64,000 nucleotides of DNA, from positions 53,916,100 to 53,980,099 of the forward strand of contig CM064492.1 of assembly GCA_032716605.1 (NCBI GenBank), read 5' to 3'. Positions 8,687-20,324 of the stretch are shown piece after piece (position 1 is the stretch's first letter; each line of letters opens with the position of its first letter). The position numbers and the translations under genes were made by a program. Origin of the DNA: Paralithodes platypus. Lineage: Eukaryota > Arthropoda > Malacostraca > Decapoda > Lithodidae. The notes under the pieces were generated by a model. That model searched no databases, was not told the origin of the DNA, and saw only the letters and a program-made list of their open reading frames with translations.

Positions 8687-10796
8687 ATGATTACTAATAG
8701 AATAGGTACGATAATGAGTACTAATAGAATAAGAACGATAATGAGTATTAATAGAATAGGTACGATAATGAGTACTAATAGAATAGGAACGATAATGAGT
8801 ACTAATAGAATAAGAAAGATAATGAGTACTAATAGAATAAGAACGATAATGATTACTAATAGAATAGGAAAGATAATGAGTACTAATAGAATAAGAACGA
8901 TAATGAGTACTAATAGAATAGGTACGATAATGAGTACTAATAGAATAAGAACGATAATGAGTACTAATAGAATAGGAACGATAATGAGTACTAATAGAAT
9001 AAGAACGATAATGAGTACTAATAGAATAGGTACGATAATGAGTACTAATAGAATAAGAACGATAATGAGTACTAATAGAATAGGTACGATAATGAGTACT
9101 AATAGAATAAGAACGATAATGAGTACTAATAGAATAGGAACGATAATGAGTACTAATAGAATGAGAACGATAATGAGTACTAATAGAATAGGTACGATAA
9201 TGAGTACTAATAGGATAGGAACAATAATGAGTACTAATAGAATAAGAACGATAATGAGTACTAATAGAATAGGAACGATAATGAGTACTAATAGAATAAG
9301 AACGATAATGAGTACTAATAGAATAGGAACGATAATGAGTACTAATAGAATAGGTACGATAATGAGTACTAATAGAATAAGAACGATAATGAGTACTAAT
9401 AGAATAAGAACGATAATGAGTACTAATAGAATAGGTACGATAATGAGTACTAATAGGATAGGAACAATAATGAGTACTAATAGAATAAGAACGATAATGA
9501 GTACTAATAGAATAGGAACGATAATGAGTACTAATAGAATAAGAACGATAATGAGTACTAATAGAAGAGGAACGATAATGAGTACTAATAGAATAAGAAC
9601 GATAATGAGTACTAATAGAATAGGAACGATAATGAGTACTAATAGAATAGGTACGATAATGAGTACTAATAGAATAAGAACGATAATGAGTACTAATAGA
9701 ATAAGAACGATAATGAGTACTAATAGAATAAGAACGATAATGAGTACTAATAGAATAAGAACGATAATGAGTACTAATAGAATAGGTACGATAATGAGTA
9801 CTAATAGAATAGGTACGATAATGAGTACTAATAGAATAGGTACGATAATGAGTACTAATAGGATAGGAACGATAATGAGTACTAATAGAATAAGAACGAT
9901 AATGAGTACCGGTACTAATAGAATAAGAACGATGATGAGTACTAATAGAATAGGAACGATAATGAGTACTAATAGAATAGGTACGATAATGAGTACTAAT
10001 AGGATAGGAACGATAATGAGTACTAATAGAATAGGTACGATAATGAGTACTAATAGAATAGGAACGATAATGAGTACTAATAGAATATGAACGATAATGA
10101 GTACTAATAGAATAAGAACGATAATGAGTACTAATAGAATATGAACGATAATGAGTACTAATAGAATAAGAACGATAATGAGTACTAATAGAATGTGAAC
10201 GATAATGAGTACTAATAGGATAGGAACGATAATGAGTACTAATAGGATAGGTACGATAATGAGTACTAATAGAATATGAACGATAATGAGTACTAATAGA
10301 ATAAGAACGATAATGAGTACTAATAGAATATGAACGATAATGAGTACTAATAGGATAGGAACGATAATGAGTACTAATAGAATATGAACGATAATGAGTA
10401 CTAATAGGATAGGAACGATAATGAGTACTAATAGAATAGGAACGATAATGAGTACTAATAGAATAAGAACGATAATGAGTACTAATAGAATATGAACGAT
10501 AATGAGTACTAATAGGATAGGAACGATAATGAGTACTAATAGAATAAGAACGATAATGAGTACTAATAGAATAAGAACGATAATGAGTACTAATAGGATA
10601 GGAACGATAATGAGTACTAATAGGATAGGAACGATAATGAGTACTAATAGAATAAGAACGATAATGAGTACTAATAGAATAAGAACGATAATGAGTACTA
10701 ATAGAATAGGAACGATAATGAGTACTAATAGGATAGGAACGATAATGAGTACTAATAGGATAGGAACGATAATGAGTACTAATAGGATAGGAACGT
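8687..10796 (+). repeat. 27-bp minisatellite, about 78 units
   Basis: The unit is AGTACTAATAGAATAGGAAC then GATAATG. Because 27 is a multiple of three, one frame stays open for long stretches (8675-10090 and 10502-10804) as a nine-residue repeat MSTNRIGTI/MSTNRIRTI. Variants differ mainly at the AGGAACG / AAGAACG / AGGTACG position. An ATATGAACG variant with an in-frame TGA is concentrated at 10080-10500. No start context, signal or domain supports a real protein. Confidence 0.95.
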
Positions 10797-10984
10797 ACCG
10801 GTAATTACTAGTAATGAGAAATACAGTAGCTATAGATATGAGAATGGGTGAAGGTATTGAGGGATACGCCTTTACAACGGCACCTCGTAGCTACTTTCAA
10901 CTTTTCCTATTTTCTGAAGATTCTAGAGAGATTGTTGGAGAGAGGTAGCTGTTGGAGTGGCTTTGTTATGTGATATTATTCTGT
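10797..10984. other. Intergenic sequence, nothing recognised
   Basis: A unique-looking spacer between the 27-bp array and the SINE-like element. No coding or repeat signal was seen. Confidence 0.4.
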
Positions 10985-11140
10985 ATACGTCGTCGAGGTG
11001 TCCCCCGACTGAGTGCGAGCGTGTGAAACACGCTAGGACGTACTACCACACCCACTAAATGTCCGACTTGGCTGGCATCGAACCCAGGTCAAGCAGATTC
11101 ACACGTAAGAGTGCTCTCCACTCGACCGACGTGGCTCTTA
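10985..11140 (-). mobile_element. tRNA-derived SINE-like element
   Basis: The minus strand has a perfect RNA polymerase III B box GGTTCGATGCC (plus-strand 11074-11084) and an A-box-like TCGGTCGAGTGG (around 11118-11129) about 35-45 nt upstream, the spacing of a tRNA promoter. The sequence around them resembles a class II tRNA head. Downstream is a non-tRNA body rich in short stems, such as the TAGCGTGTTTCACACGCT palindrome. A diverged tRNA pseudogene is the alternative. Confidence 0.6.
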
Positions 11141-11258
11141 AAATGATTCCAGACTGACAATAAAGTGAACGAGGCAACCGGTACCAAAGCCGTGTGTTGA
11201 ATCAATTGCCTATTTACTGTCATTCGCTGGCAGAACGTCTACTAATCATATTCAACCT

Positions 11259-11358
11259 AAGTTTGTACATTTTTCGATAAAGTGATGTCCCGATCAAAAG
11301 CCGATTTCTAAGTTCGCTATCGCTTGCCTAGGAAAATATCGACACCTGAATTGGGTTA
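11259..11358 (-). mobile_element. Family A/B core fragment
   Basis: TTTGTACATTTTTCGATA, then TTCGCTATCGCTTGCC and AAAATATCGACACCTGAAT match the shared core of A and B in reverse. No ends are visible. Flanking 11141-11258 and 11359-11621 show no recognised feature. Confidence 0.65.
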
Positions 11359-11621
11359 AGCTATATCTGCTTTTGTCTATCCATCTATAGTGTATTTATT
11401 GTTTCAGCTGACGATAAATTGAATCCCCTAGCAGCAACTTTCTCGACACTTAATGGACAAATATGAAACTACCATGTCTCTGCATTATATAGATACCAAG
11501 TTTTCATAATTAACAAAATACATCGTTTCAAAATCTTCGGAATAGCTGAGTAATTAGGGTGAGGACATAGCACTTTACCGTCAGCTGGCAATAAACCGAC
11601 TATAGGACCAATAGATGTACG

Positions 11622-11733
11622 TTAAGGGAGCCCACCTCGCTTTGTTTTATCTTTCTCTCCCTCTCTCTTTGGCTTGTATCCATTCAGCCCCATTCAGCCT
11701 ACTATTTTAAGACGTTTACCCATTAGACGTTTT
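11622..11733 (-). mobile_element. Family B MITE, one arm only, fused to a C element
   Basis: TTAAGGGAGCCCACCTCGC opens the arm (TTAA 11622-11625), followed by CTTGTATCCATTCAGCCCC and TTTTAAGACGTTTACCC. At 11733 the sequence switches into the middle of a C element at a shared AGACGTTT-like stretch. Confidence 0.75.
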
Positions 11734-11905
11734 TATACAATTTGGGAAGGATCTCTGGAAATATTAAAGGTAAAAACTATCTCAATTAACCCTCTGATTT
11801 CTACTGTATATAGACTATCCTTGCTAATCTAAATATAATCGTCCAAAAATAACCAGAAAACAGAAAAGAGAATGCGCCATCGTGTCTTATAAAGGTAGCT
11901 ATTCC
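11734..11905. mobile_element. Family C MITE, left end lost
   Basis: ATTAGACGTTTTTATACAAT, TGGGAAGGATCTCTGG, CTATCTCAATTAACCCTCTG and CTAATCTAAATATAATCGTC follow the order of the copy at 47378-47593. The right TTAA is not preserved. Confidence 0.7.
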
Positions 11906-12016
11906 TTGTGACGCCCTGTAACTCTCACTCTGCGTTTGGGCCGACCCCGCAACACAGAGGCACCAACCTAACACATACAGCACTTTGGTCTGTGTTACCG
12001 CTACCGCCCGCCTTGC

Positions 12017-12500
<484 letters not shown>

Positions 12501-12559
12501 AGCAGCGATATATAAACGACCAGTACTCACGGAACTCCTCAACCACGGACATGGTGTAG

Positions 12560-12990
12560 TTTACATTACCGGTATGTATGGGTATCTTTATGTTATCTAT
12601 ATGTATCTGCATGTTAGGCTTTAGGTATATTTGGTATTATTATCACGCTTATCCATTTCAGTGTACTCGTGTTTACTGGTATCTGTATTTAATGTATATT
12701 TATCTACATTTTGGGTTTTATCTATATTGTATTATGCTTGCATATATCCATTTATGTGTACTCGTATGTATGTACTGCATAGCCTATCTATATTTTGTGT
12801 TATCTGTATTGTGTATTAGTCTCACGTTTATCCAGTTCAGTGTGCTCGTATTTATCTACTGTATATATATCTACATTTAGGGTTTTATTTATACTATATT
12901 ATTCTCATGTTTATCCATTTCAGTGTACCGGTACTCGTATTTATCCATATTTTATTTCTAACCTATCCACGTGTTGTGCTCTATATATTA

Positions 12991-13026
<36 letters not shown>

Positions 13027-13075
13027 GTATTAGTATTGTTATTATTCCATTTCAGTGTGCTCGCGTCTCGTTTGT
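12560..13075. repeat. Degenerate 80-95-bp tandem repeat
   Basis: The marker phrase ATCCATTTCAGTGTACTCGT recurs at about 12650, 12749, 12832, 12913 and 13048 with decayed spacing. Between markers are T-rich stretches with TATCTACATTT and, in the last interval, an (ATT)n run (about 12983-13035). Confidence 0.75.
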
Positions 13076-13127
13076 TTTTGTTTTAGCTTCGATTAGATCA
13101 TGTTTGCATTAATTAGCCTACAGTTTG

Positions 13128-13498
13128 TTAAGCTGTTTTTCTCTTAGTCTTATTTTCTCTCTTTCTCTGGCTTGTATCCATTCGGCCCCATTCAGCCAAC
13201 TGTTTTAAGACGTTTATCCTCATCCAGATGTCGATTTATTCCTGACGAGCGATAGCAAGCTAGCATTGTATGGAGAAATCTGGCTTCACCGGAGACATTT
13301 TTCTATCGAAAAATTTACAAATTTAGCTTGCTGTAAAAACAAAACAATATATATGCTGGCTCGCTACCGCTCGCCAGGAAAGTATTGACACCTGGATGGG
13401 GGTAAACGTCTTAAAACAGTAGGCTGAATGGGACCGAATGGATACTAGCCAAAGAGAGAGGGAAAGAAAGAGAACAAAAGCAAGGTGGGCCTCCTTAA
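13128..13498 (+). mobile_element. Family B foldback MITE
   Basis: Left end TTAAGCTGTTTTT (13128), CTTGTATCCATTCGGCCCC, TTTTAAGACGTTTATCC; centre GGAGAAATCTGGCTTCACC; right arm CTACCGCTCGCCAGGAAA, GGGTAAACGTCTTAAAACAG, GAATGGGACCGAATGG; end GTGGGCCTCCTTAA (TTAA 13495-13498). The arms are about 160 bp each and pair with each other. Confidence 0.85.
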
Positions 13499-13624
13499 GA
13501 TAAACGTTGTGCGAATAGCTTACTCTCTAAATCGTAAGGGTATAAAAAGAGCGTGAAATTTGGTATATTAATTCATTGGGTTTATTGATAGTGATTTACC
13601 TTTTTATTCTTGTTTTAGAATATG

Positions 13625-13712
13625 TGCAGTTTATTACCATCAATATACCTTTAAATAGGTATATTATTATGGACACTTTAATTACTCTTGTCATGCCCAT
13701 TATATATATTTT
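13625..13712. repeat. Dispersed repeat L
   Basis: TTTATTACCATCAATATACC and TTATTATGGACACTTTAATT also occur, slightly changed, at 42424-42495. Its nature is unknown. Flanking 13499-13624 and 13713-13785 are unrecognised. Confidence 0.55.
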
Positions 13713-13785
13713 ACAGTGTAGATCTGTGGTAAGAGAGAGGGTCCATATTGGTGACGTAATTATCACAAAATAGGTGGTATTGTAA

Positions 13786-13895
13786 AAAAAATTGTCGACA
13801 AATGTACAAATTTAGCTTGATGGGTGTCTGGGTGGGCATTGTTTAGCTTGAAGGAAGTACCGGTATGTGAAGGTGCTTTATTTAGCCTAGAGGGT
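13786..13895 (+). mobile_element. Family A MITE fragment
   Basis: GACAAATGTACAAATTTAGC, TTGATGGGTGTCTGGGTGGG and a GGTTAAC edge resemble the right part of A. Both ends are lost. Confidence 0.5.
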
Positions 13896-14035
13896 TAACT
13901 TTAATATACCGGTACATTGCTCGATAATGACAAAAAACAAGCAAAATCATCAATAACAATTATACAAAGTATTATACTATCCCACAAGACGTCGGTTCTG
14001 ATAGTGTTAAGCGCCAGTGTATATGTTTGCAAATG
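13896..14035. repeat. Dispersed repeat H
   Basis: CATTGCTCGATAATGACAAA, then CCCACAAGACGTCGG and GATAGTGTTAAG also occur at 43560-43665 as CATTGCTCGAAAATGGCAAA, CCCACAAGACGTCGGG and GATAGTATTAAG. Superfamily unknown. Confidence 0.65.
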
Positions 14036-14119
14036 CGTACCAGTAATCGTATCTTGAAAGGGTTTGAATACTGATGATTAAGACCTAGTTCTACTTTCAG
14101 CTTGTAACAGGAACCTACG

Positions 14120-14540
14120 TAATTATTTCATAGCATTCACATTTATCTAAAGTTATGTTCGTAGCATTAACATTTATCTGTGCTTCATTTCATAGCATTC
14201 GCATTTATCTTTAGTTCTTTTCATAGCATTCACATTTATCCATAGTTCTTTTTTTCATAACATTCACATAGGCCTATATCTATATTTCTTTACATAGCAT
14301 TCATATTTACCTATAGTTCTTTTCATAGCATTCACATTTATCTATAGCTCTTTTCATAGCATTTACATTTATCTATAGTTCTTTTTCATAGCATTCACAT
14401 TTATATACCGGTGTACTTCTCCATAGCATTTACATTTATTTATAGTTCTTTTCATAGCTTTCACATTTATCTTTAGTTTTAATCATAGCATACCGGATAT
14501 ACATTTGTCTATAGTTCTTTTCATAGCATTCACATTTATA
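14120..14540 (+). repeat. 31-bp minisatellite, left part (interrupted by a retrotransposon)
   Basis: The unit is CATAGCATTCACATTTATCT plus ATAGTTCTTTT, about thirteen decayed units. The same array resumes at 17641, so the retrotransposon at 14541-17640 landed inside it. Confidence 0.9.
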
Positions 14541-17500
14541 TTGTTAAGAGTACAATTGTTAAGAGCAAACCTGGTGATCCCTCGGATATCCACCCCCGGC
14601 AGGGTTGGGTTATTGACACAGGGCCCTCCCGGTCGTCATCATGCGACTGTGTCAAGAGCATTGCAACGTCCCAAAGCTGCTTGTCAGTGCAGCTTTTTCT
14701 TTAGTAATATAAGGGGACTTCACTCTAACATCAATTCTGTACACCAATTTCTTCAAGCAGAATCTCCTACTCTCCTTTTTTTGACAGAGACTCAAGTAAC
14801 ATCCACATCTGACACATCTAGATTTAATTTTCCAGGTTATCAACTGCTCCAAAATTTCAGACCTAAAGGTGGTGTATGTTGCTTCGCAAAATCTGAAATT
14901 GCCCTGGAGGAGGTAACTAGTTTCAATTGTCCCTATTTTGATTATTCTATATACAAATTAATTTCTGCTGGTAAATTTAAATACATATGTTGCATCTACC
15001 GTTCCCCAAATACTCCTCCAGAGCAAAGTCTTTTTGATTCTCTGTCCTCACAACTCAGTGTCCTTAACTTAAATGCTTCTTCTGAAATTACTGTGTTGGG
15101 TGATTTTAATGTCCATAATGTTGAATGGCTCACTCATTCAGCCAGGACTGATAATGCTGGTCTTGAATGTGAGCTATTTGCAGACTCATTTAATCTCACT
15201 CAACTAGTCAACCAACCCACCCGTGTACCAGATAATCCTAATCATAATTCCCACCTACTGGACTTATTTTTAACAACCAATTCAGAAAATTATGATGTTA
15301 CAGTGAGGTCCCCGCTTGGATCTTCTGATCACTGTCTGATACAGGCCACCTGTCTATCACCTACCACACCTTCCCACTCTGAACCTGTTTTGGTGACTAA
15401 ATGGCATTACGATAGGGCAGACTGGGAGGGTCTTCAAGGTTTCTTTATTGATATTCCCTGGACCTCTTTCTTTTTTAATGATGCACACTCCACCTTGAGC
15501 CACATACAAGATTTTGTAAAAATTGGAATGGAAACTTTTATTCCTCATCAAAAGTACAGTAAAAGATCTAATTCACCTAAATGGTTTGACCATAATTGTG
15601 CTAGAGTAACTGAACAAAAAGCAATAGCCTACAATGCATACACAAGATCAAAAACACACGAAGCCTTTAATTACTTTAGAAACATCAGAAATCATGCCAA
15701 AACTGTATTAAACCTAACTAAATCAAACTTTCTCCATTAGCAGGCAAATAAACTTCTAAATAATCCAAATGATAACAAAATATTTTGGTCTACTCTTAAC
15801 TCATTCAAATCCAACTTCACTACTGCTTCATCCATTCCACCATTAAAATCTCCGACTGGCAATCTTGTAAGTGACCCACGAGGTAAAGCTAACCTTCTTG
15901 CGGATATTTTCTCCACCAACTCAACCTTAGATGAAATAAATCAAGATGTCCCTGTACTTAATTTTAATTCGCCTGAAATTCCTTCACTTAAGATCCACAC
16001 CAGACATGTCAAAACTATTTTGCAGAATCTCTCAGTAGATAAGGCTCCTGGTCCAGATGAAATTCCTCCAATAGTACTTAAGAATTGCTCCTTGGTGCTC
16101 GCTCCTGTATTGGCAAAAAATTTCCGTCTGTGTACTCATACCTCATGCTTCCCAGTACCCTGGAAAGAAGCAAACATCCATCCAGTTCCTAAAAAAGGTG
16201 CCTCTTCAGATCCATCAAACTACAGACCAATAGCTATAACTTCCACTCTTGGCAAAGTCTTGGGAATTATATTAAATAATCACATACCGGTAATTAAGCA
16301 TCTGGAGAATAATAAATTAATCAGTGATAGGCAATATGGTTTTAGACGATGTCGATCAACTGCAGACATTCTTTGCCTTCTTACGCATCAAATCAACCAA
16401 GCTACAGACCAACATGGTGAAACACATACAATAGCACTGGATATATCAAAGGCATTTGATAGAGTCTGGCATCAATCCTTATTGTCGAAGATGTCACACT
16501 ACGGCCTTGCATCATTAGTTCCACTAATTTCTTCTTATCTTCATAACAGAAAAATACGTGTAATGGTAGATGGCCTTTATTCTCAATTTCACTCAATAAA
16601 TGCTGGTGTTCCCCAGGGATCAGTTTTGGCCCCAACTCTGTTCCTCATTCATATCAATGATCTCATATCTACCACTCCTAATCCAATACATTCCTACGCA
16701 GATGACTCAACACTCCACAGTTCCTTCACATTTACCAATTCTTTCACCCAACCCGATCTTATAAATTCAAAAATAAACACTGCAATTTCTCTGAACCAGG
16801 ACCTTTCTAGAATTAATGAATGGGGACAAGAGAATCTAGTTTCCTTTAATGCACAGAAAACCAAGTACATTCAATTTTCTAACCGACAGAATCTCACTGA
16901 CTCCCATATATTTTTTAATGATGTAAATATTCCCACTTCCCCTAGTATTGACATTCTCGGTGTAACATTAACTACTAACTTGAGCTGGACACATTATGTT
17001 AGAAGCATTGCTAAGAATGCCTCTAAAAAACTGGGACTCCTGTACAGAGTTCGAGAATTCTTCACTGACGAGCAGTTGGCCGTAATATATAAAAGTCATG
17101 TGCGTTCTCAGATGGATTACTGTTCACCTCTGTGGGGTGGAAGTGGAGTGGTTGCATTGAGGCAGTTGGACAAAATTCAAAATGAAGCTATTAGATTAAT
17201 CAATAACCCTGCAATCACACAGGACCTTCCTACATTATCCATACGAAGAAACGTTGCATCCCTTGCATTATTCTACAGATATTTTCACAGCAATTGTTCC
17301 GAGGAACTTGCTTTAATTGTGCCGCCTCTCCACATCTTTCCCCGTAGAACTAGGGCAGCTGAGAGCGCCCATGAATTTACACTTTCTCCTCCACAATGCA
17401 GAACTTCTGCTTATCAGAATTCATTTATCCCCAGAGCTACTACTCTTTGGAATTCACTTCCCTCGAATTGCTTTCCACAAACTTACAATCTACAAATGTT

Positions 17501-17546
17501 TAAATCCAGTTGTTACAAACATTTTATGAATGGAGGATGCCTTTAG
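14541..17546 (+). pseudogene. ORF2: apurinic-type endonuclease + reverse transcriptase, one in-frame TAG
   Basis: One frame runs from 14541 to the TAA at 17544-17546, interrupted only by TAG at 15738-15740. An ATG at 14505 lies in satellite and is not native. Taking that ATG as residue 1, the endonuclease shows Asn68 (SNIRG), Glu95 (TETQ), Asp200/Asn202 (GDFN) and Asp275-His276 (SDHC), the catalytic set of EEP-fold retrotransposon nucleases. After the stop come YRPIAITSTLGKV, LDISKAFDRVW (first catalytic Asp), AGVPQGSVLAP and YADD at 16695-16706 (catalytic Asp pair). A C-terminal region has LDKIQNEAIRLIN and TTLWNSLP. Enzyme role: nick target DNA and reverse-transcribe the element RNA in place. 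All catalytic residues are present; the nonsense codon separates the two domains. Clade assignment (Jockey or CR1 group) is by motif only. Confidence 0.9.
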
Positions 17547-17600
17547 GCACATGGACCTTTTTGTTTTATCTGTGTTTTTCCTTCCTCCGTTCATTGTCTC

Positions 17601-17640
<40 letters not shown>
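14541..17640 (+). mobile_element. Jockey/CR1-like non-LTR retrotransposon, 5' truncated, with poly(A) tail
   Basis: A 3.1-kb insertion in a minisatellite. It carries most of an ORF2 (endonuclease then reverse transcriptase), a 60-bp 3' UTR and a 34-base A run (about 17607-17640). No gag-like ORF1 precedes it, and the ORF enters open from the satellite, so the 5' end is probably truncated. Satellite sequence follows immediately, with CATAGCATT near both edges, so the target duplication cannot be told from the array. A truncated second copy is at 28834-29880. Confidence 0.9.
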
Positions 17641-17643
<3 letters not shown>

Positions 17644-17805
17644 CCATAGCATTTATAATTGTCTATAATTATTTTCATAGCATTCACATTTATCTTTAGT
17701 TCTTTTCATAGCATTTATATTTATATAGGGCTATAGATATTTTCATAAAATTTACATTTATATATTCTTTCCATAGCATTCACATTTATTATAGTTGATT
17801 TAATT
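17641..17805 (+). repeat. 31-bp minisatellite, right part
   Basis: CCATAGCATTTATAATTGTC and later CATAGCATTCACATTTATC units continue the array of 14120-14540. Confidence 0.85.
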
Positions 17806-18261
17806 ATGCCCTTCCTGCATTAATTCCCTAATATTTACAACACCTGTGATGATTAGCATTCTACACACACACACACACTCTCTCTCTCTCTCACACACAC
17901 ACACTTGTAATCTACTGGGGCCCAAGGGATTTGACTCAGATTACAAGAATCCATTTTTCGTGTGTGTGTCTGTGTGTGTGTGAGAGAGAGTATGAGTGTG
18001 TCATTTTGTGAATGTGTGTTTGTGTGTTGGTGTGAGTGTGTGTTTGTGTATGTGTCTGTTTGAGTATGAGTATGTCATTGTGTGTGTTGGTGTGATTCTG
18101 TGTGTGTGGGGTGTTATATACCGGTAATAAGAACTTTTATTATAATTTTAAGTACTGGTACTTCATTGTTTTAATTTAAGTATTGTACCGGGTATCCAAG
18201 AAATAATGAAACTCAAATGAAACTTAATAAATGTATTTACACTACCGTAACACTAGATACT
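17806..18261. repeat. Spacer with (CA)n, (CT)n and (TG)n runs
   Basis: (AC)n, (CT)n, (AC)n at about 17864-17904 and TG-rich sequence at 17960-18115. No coding signal. Confidence 0.7.
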
Positions 18262-18768
18262 AATAATTACAAGATATTATTAATAATTATATAACAAATA
18301 ATTATATAATAATTATATAACAAATAATAATATAATAATTATATAATAATTATATAACAAATAATAATATAATAATTATATAACAAATAATTATATAATA
18401 ATTATATAATAATTATATAACAAATAATAATATAATAATTATATAATAATTATATAACAAATAATAATATAATAATTATATAATAATTATATAACAAATA
18501 ATAATTATATAATAATTATATAACAAATAATAATATAATAATTATATAATAATTATATAACAAATAATAATATAATAATTATATAATAATTATATAACAA
18601 ATAATAATATAATAATTATATAACAAATAATAATATAATAATTATATAATTATATAACAACAATAATAATATAATAATTATATAATAATTATATAACAAA
18701 TAATAATATAATAATTATATAATAATTATATAACAAATAATAATATAATAATTATATAACAACTCAGA
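18262..18768. repeat. AT-only tandem array
   Basis: Combinations of AATAATTATATAACAAATA and AATATAATAATTATAT repeat for about 500 bp in variable order, with essentially no G and C only in ATAACAA. Confidence 0.9.
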
Positions 18769-18806
18769 ATCACCAACAACCATCACACTGGTAATTGTAA
18801 CAACTC

Positions 18807-19023
18807 TTAAGCCGGTATCACACGAGCGCTTTTTCACTCAACATTTTTGCTCAACACTGATCTGGCAGCTTATGAGGTCAACATTTTAAGTATTACGGTC
18901 ACCTAAGTTCATCTACCATCAGTCTAGTTTCCGATACCAGTGAAAAATATACCAGAAATGTTGGCAGAAAAAATTTAATTATCGAATGTTGACTATAAAA
19001 GCTCTCGTGTGATACCGGCTTTA
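18807..19023. mobile_element. Family F MITE
   Basis: The left end is TTAAGCCGGTATCACACGAG; the right end is CTCGTGTGATACCGGCTTTA, its exact reverse complement over about 18 bp. Length is about 217 bp with a non-palindromic interior. A left-end fragment is at 60633-60715. Confidence 0.8.
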
Positions 19024-19107
19024 GAGAAGGTGTTCAACTTGAGTTTCATTTGAGTTTAATAATTTCGTTGACACCCGAGATGTATTGTATGTGTTGAAAA
19101 TATCTGC

Positions 19108-19488
19108 TTAAGGGGGCCCGCCTCGCTTTTTTGTTGTTCTCTCCCTCTCTCTTTGGCTGGTATCCATTCGGCCCCATTCAACCTACTGTTTCAAGACGTT
19201 TACCCCCATCCAGGTGTCAATATTTTCCTGGCGAGCGGTAGCGAGCCAGCATATATATATTTTGTTTTGACAGCAAGCTAAATGTGTACATTTTTCGATA
19301 GAAAAATTTCTCCGGCGAAGCCGGATTTCTCCATACAATGCTGGCTCGCTATCGCTCGCCAGGAAGAAATCGACACCTGGATGGGGATAAACGTCTTAAA
19401 ACAGTTGGCTGAATGGGGCCGAATGGATACAAGCCAGGGAAAAAGAGAAAGGGAGAGACAGATAAAAAAAGCCGGTCACCCCCCTTAA
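19108..19488 (-). mobile_element. Family B foldback MITE
   Basis: TTAAGGGGGCCCGCCTCGC opens (19108) and CCGGTCACCCCCCTTAA closes (19488). Arms contain ATCCATTCGGCCCCATTC and its complement GAATGGGGCCGAATGGAT. The centre reads TTTCTCCGGCGAAGCCGG. This is the clearest reversed full copy. Confidence 0.85.
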
Positions 19489-19795
19489 GTGTAAAATTAT
19501 GCTTCACAGATCATTACCGGTATGTCTTTGGGAGTGATGAAATGACCTAAACATACATATTTCTTGTGAACTTTCCTGTATACCGCCTCCCAAAGCAACA
19601 TTGCCTCTGTTTAACAACCTCCTCTATAATTATGTAAGCCCATATATACGGCTGGTAGTTCCTTCATAGTATCTGGTGGTTCCGTTCATCAATCCACCTG
19701 GAATATCAAATTGATTCGTTCAGACCATATTTAAAATTTAGTCAACATACGTAATCGATAATACACATACCTTTACTCCCCCCACTCACTCACTC
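19489..19795. other. Intergenic sequence, nothing recognised
   Basis: Unique-looking sequence with short AT-rich parts. No feature supported. Confidence 0.4.
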
Positions 19796-19858
<63 letters not shown>

Positions 19859-20147
19859 CAGTGTTTTGATCTGACGTCATAACCCCGGTAAGGCGACGGG
19901 GAGCCACGCGGAAGGCCGATTAACGAGCAGGGCCAATGATCACACACACACAAACACACACACACACACACACACACCAATACATCACATCACATCACAC
20001 ACACACATGTACACATACACATCACGCCATACACACGCGCACATGTACATACTACACCACATTACACACACACACCTATACACCACACACGCTCCCACCA
20101 CAGCACACTAATACACACACACCATACACACATAAACACCACATTTT

Positions 20148-20218
<71 letters not shown>
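19796..20218. repeat. (CT)n, (CA)n, (CT)n compound microsatellites
   Basis: (CT)n at about 19796-19855, CA-rich sequence at 19941-20140 and (CT)n at 20151-20217. A short unique stretch with CATAACCCCGGTAAGG separates the first two. Confidence 0.9.
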
Positions 20219-20224
<6 letters not shown>

Positions 20225-20324
20225 TGAGGGTGGGTAGGGGGGAGGATATGATGGAGGGATGTGCACAATATCGTCTCCTCCTCCCCCGCATATCAACAGC
20301 TGTTTAATGGTGCCACATAGACCA

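Noticed and set aside
8675..10090. 471-codon open frame encoding a nine-residue repeat
   Set aside because: It is the translation of a 27-bp minisatellite; the frame stays open only because 27 is divisible by three, and unit variants bring stops elsewhere in the same array.
13576..13773. 65-codon hydrophobic frame
   Set aside because: It overlaps a dispersed repeat (L) also found at 42424 and shows no family resemblance.
14505..14540. ATG at 14505 as the true start of the endonuclease-RT protein
   Set aside because: These twelve codons lie in the 31-bp minisatellite that also flanks the 3' end, so they are host sequence.
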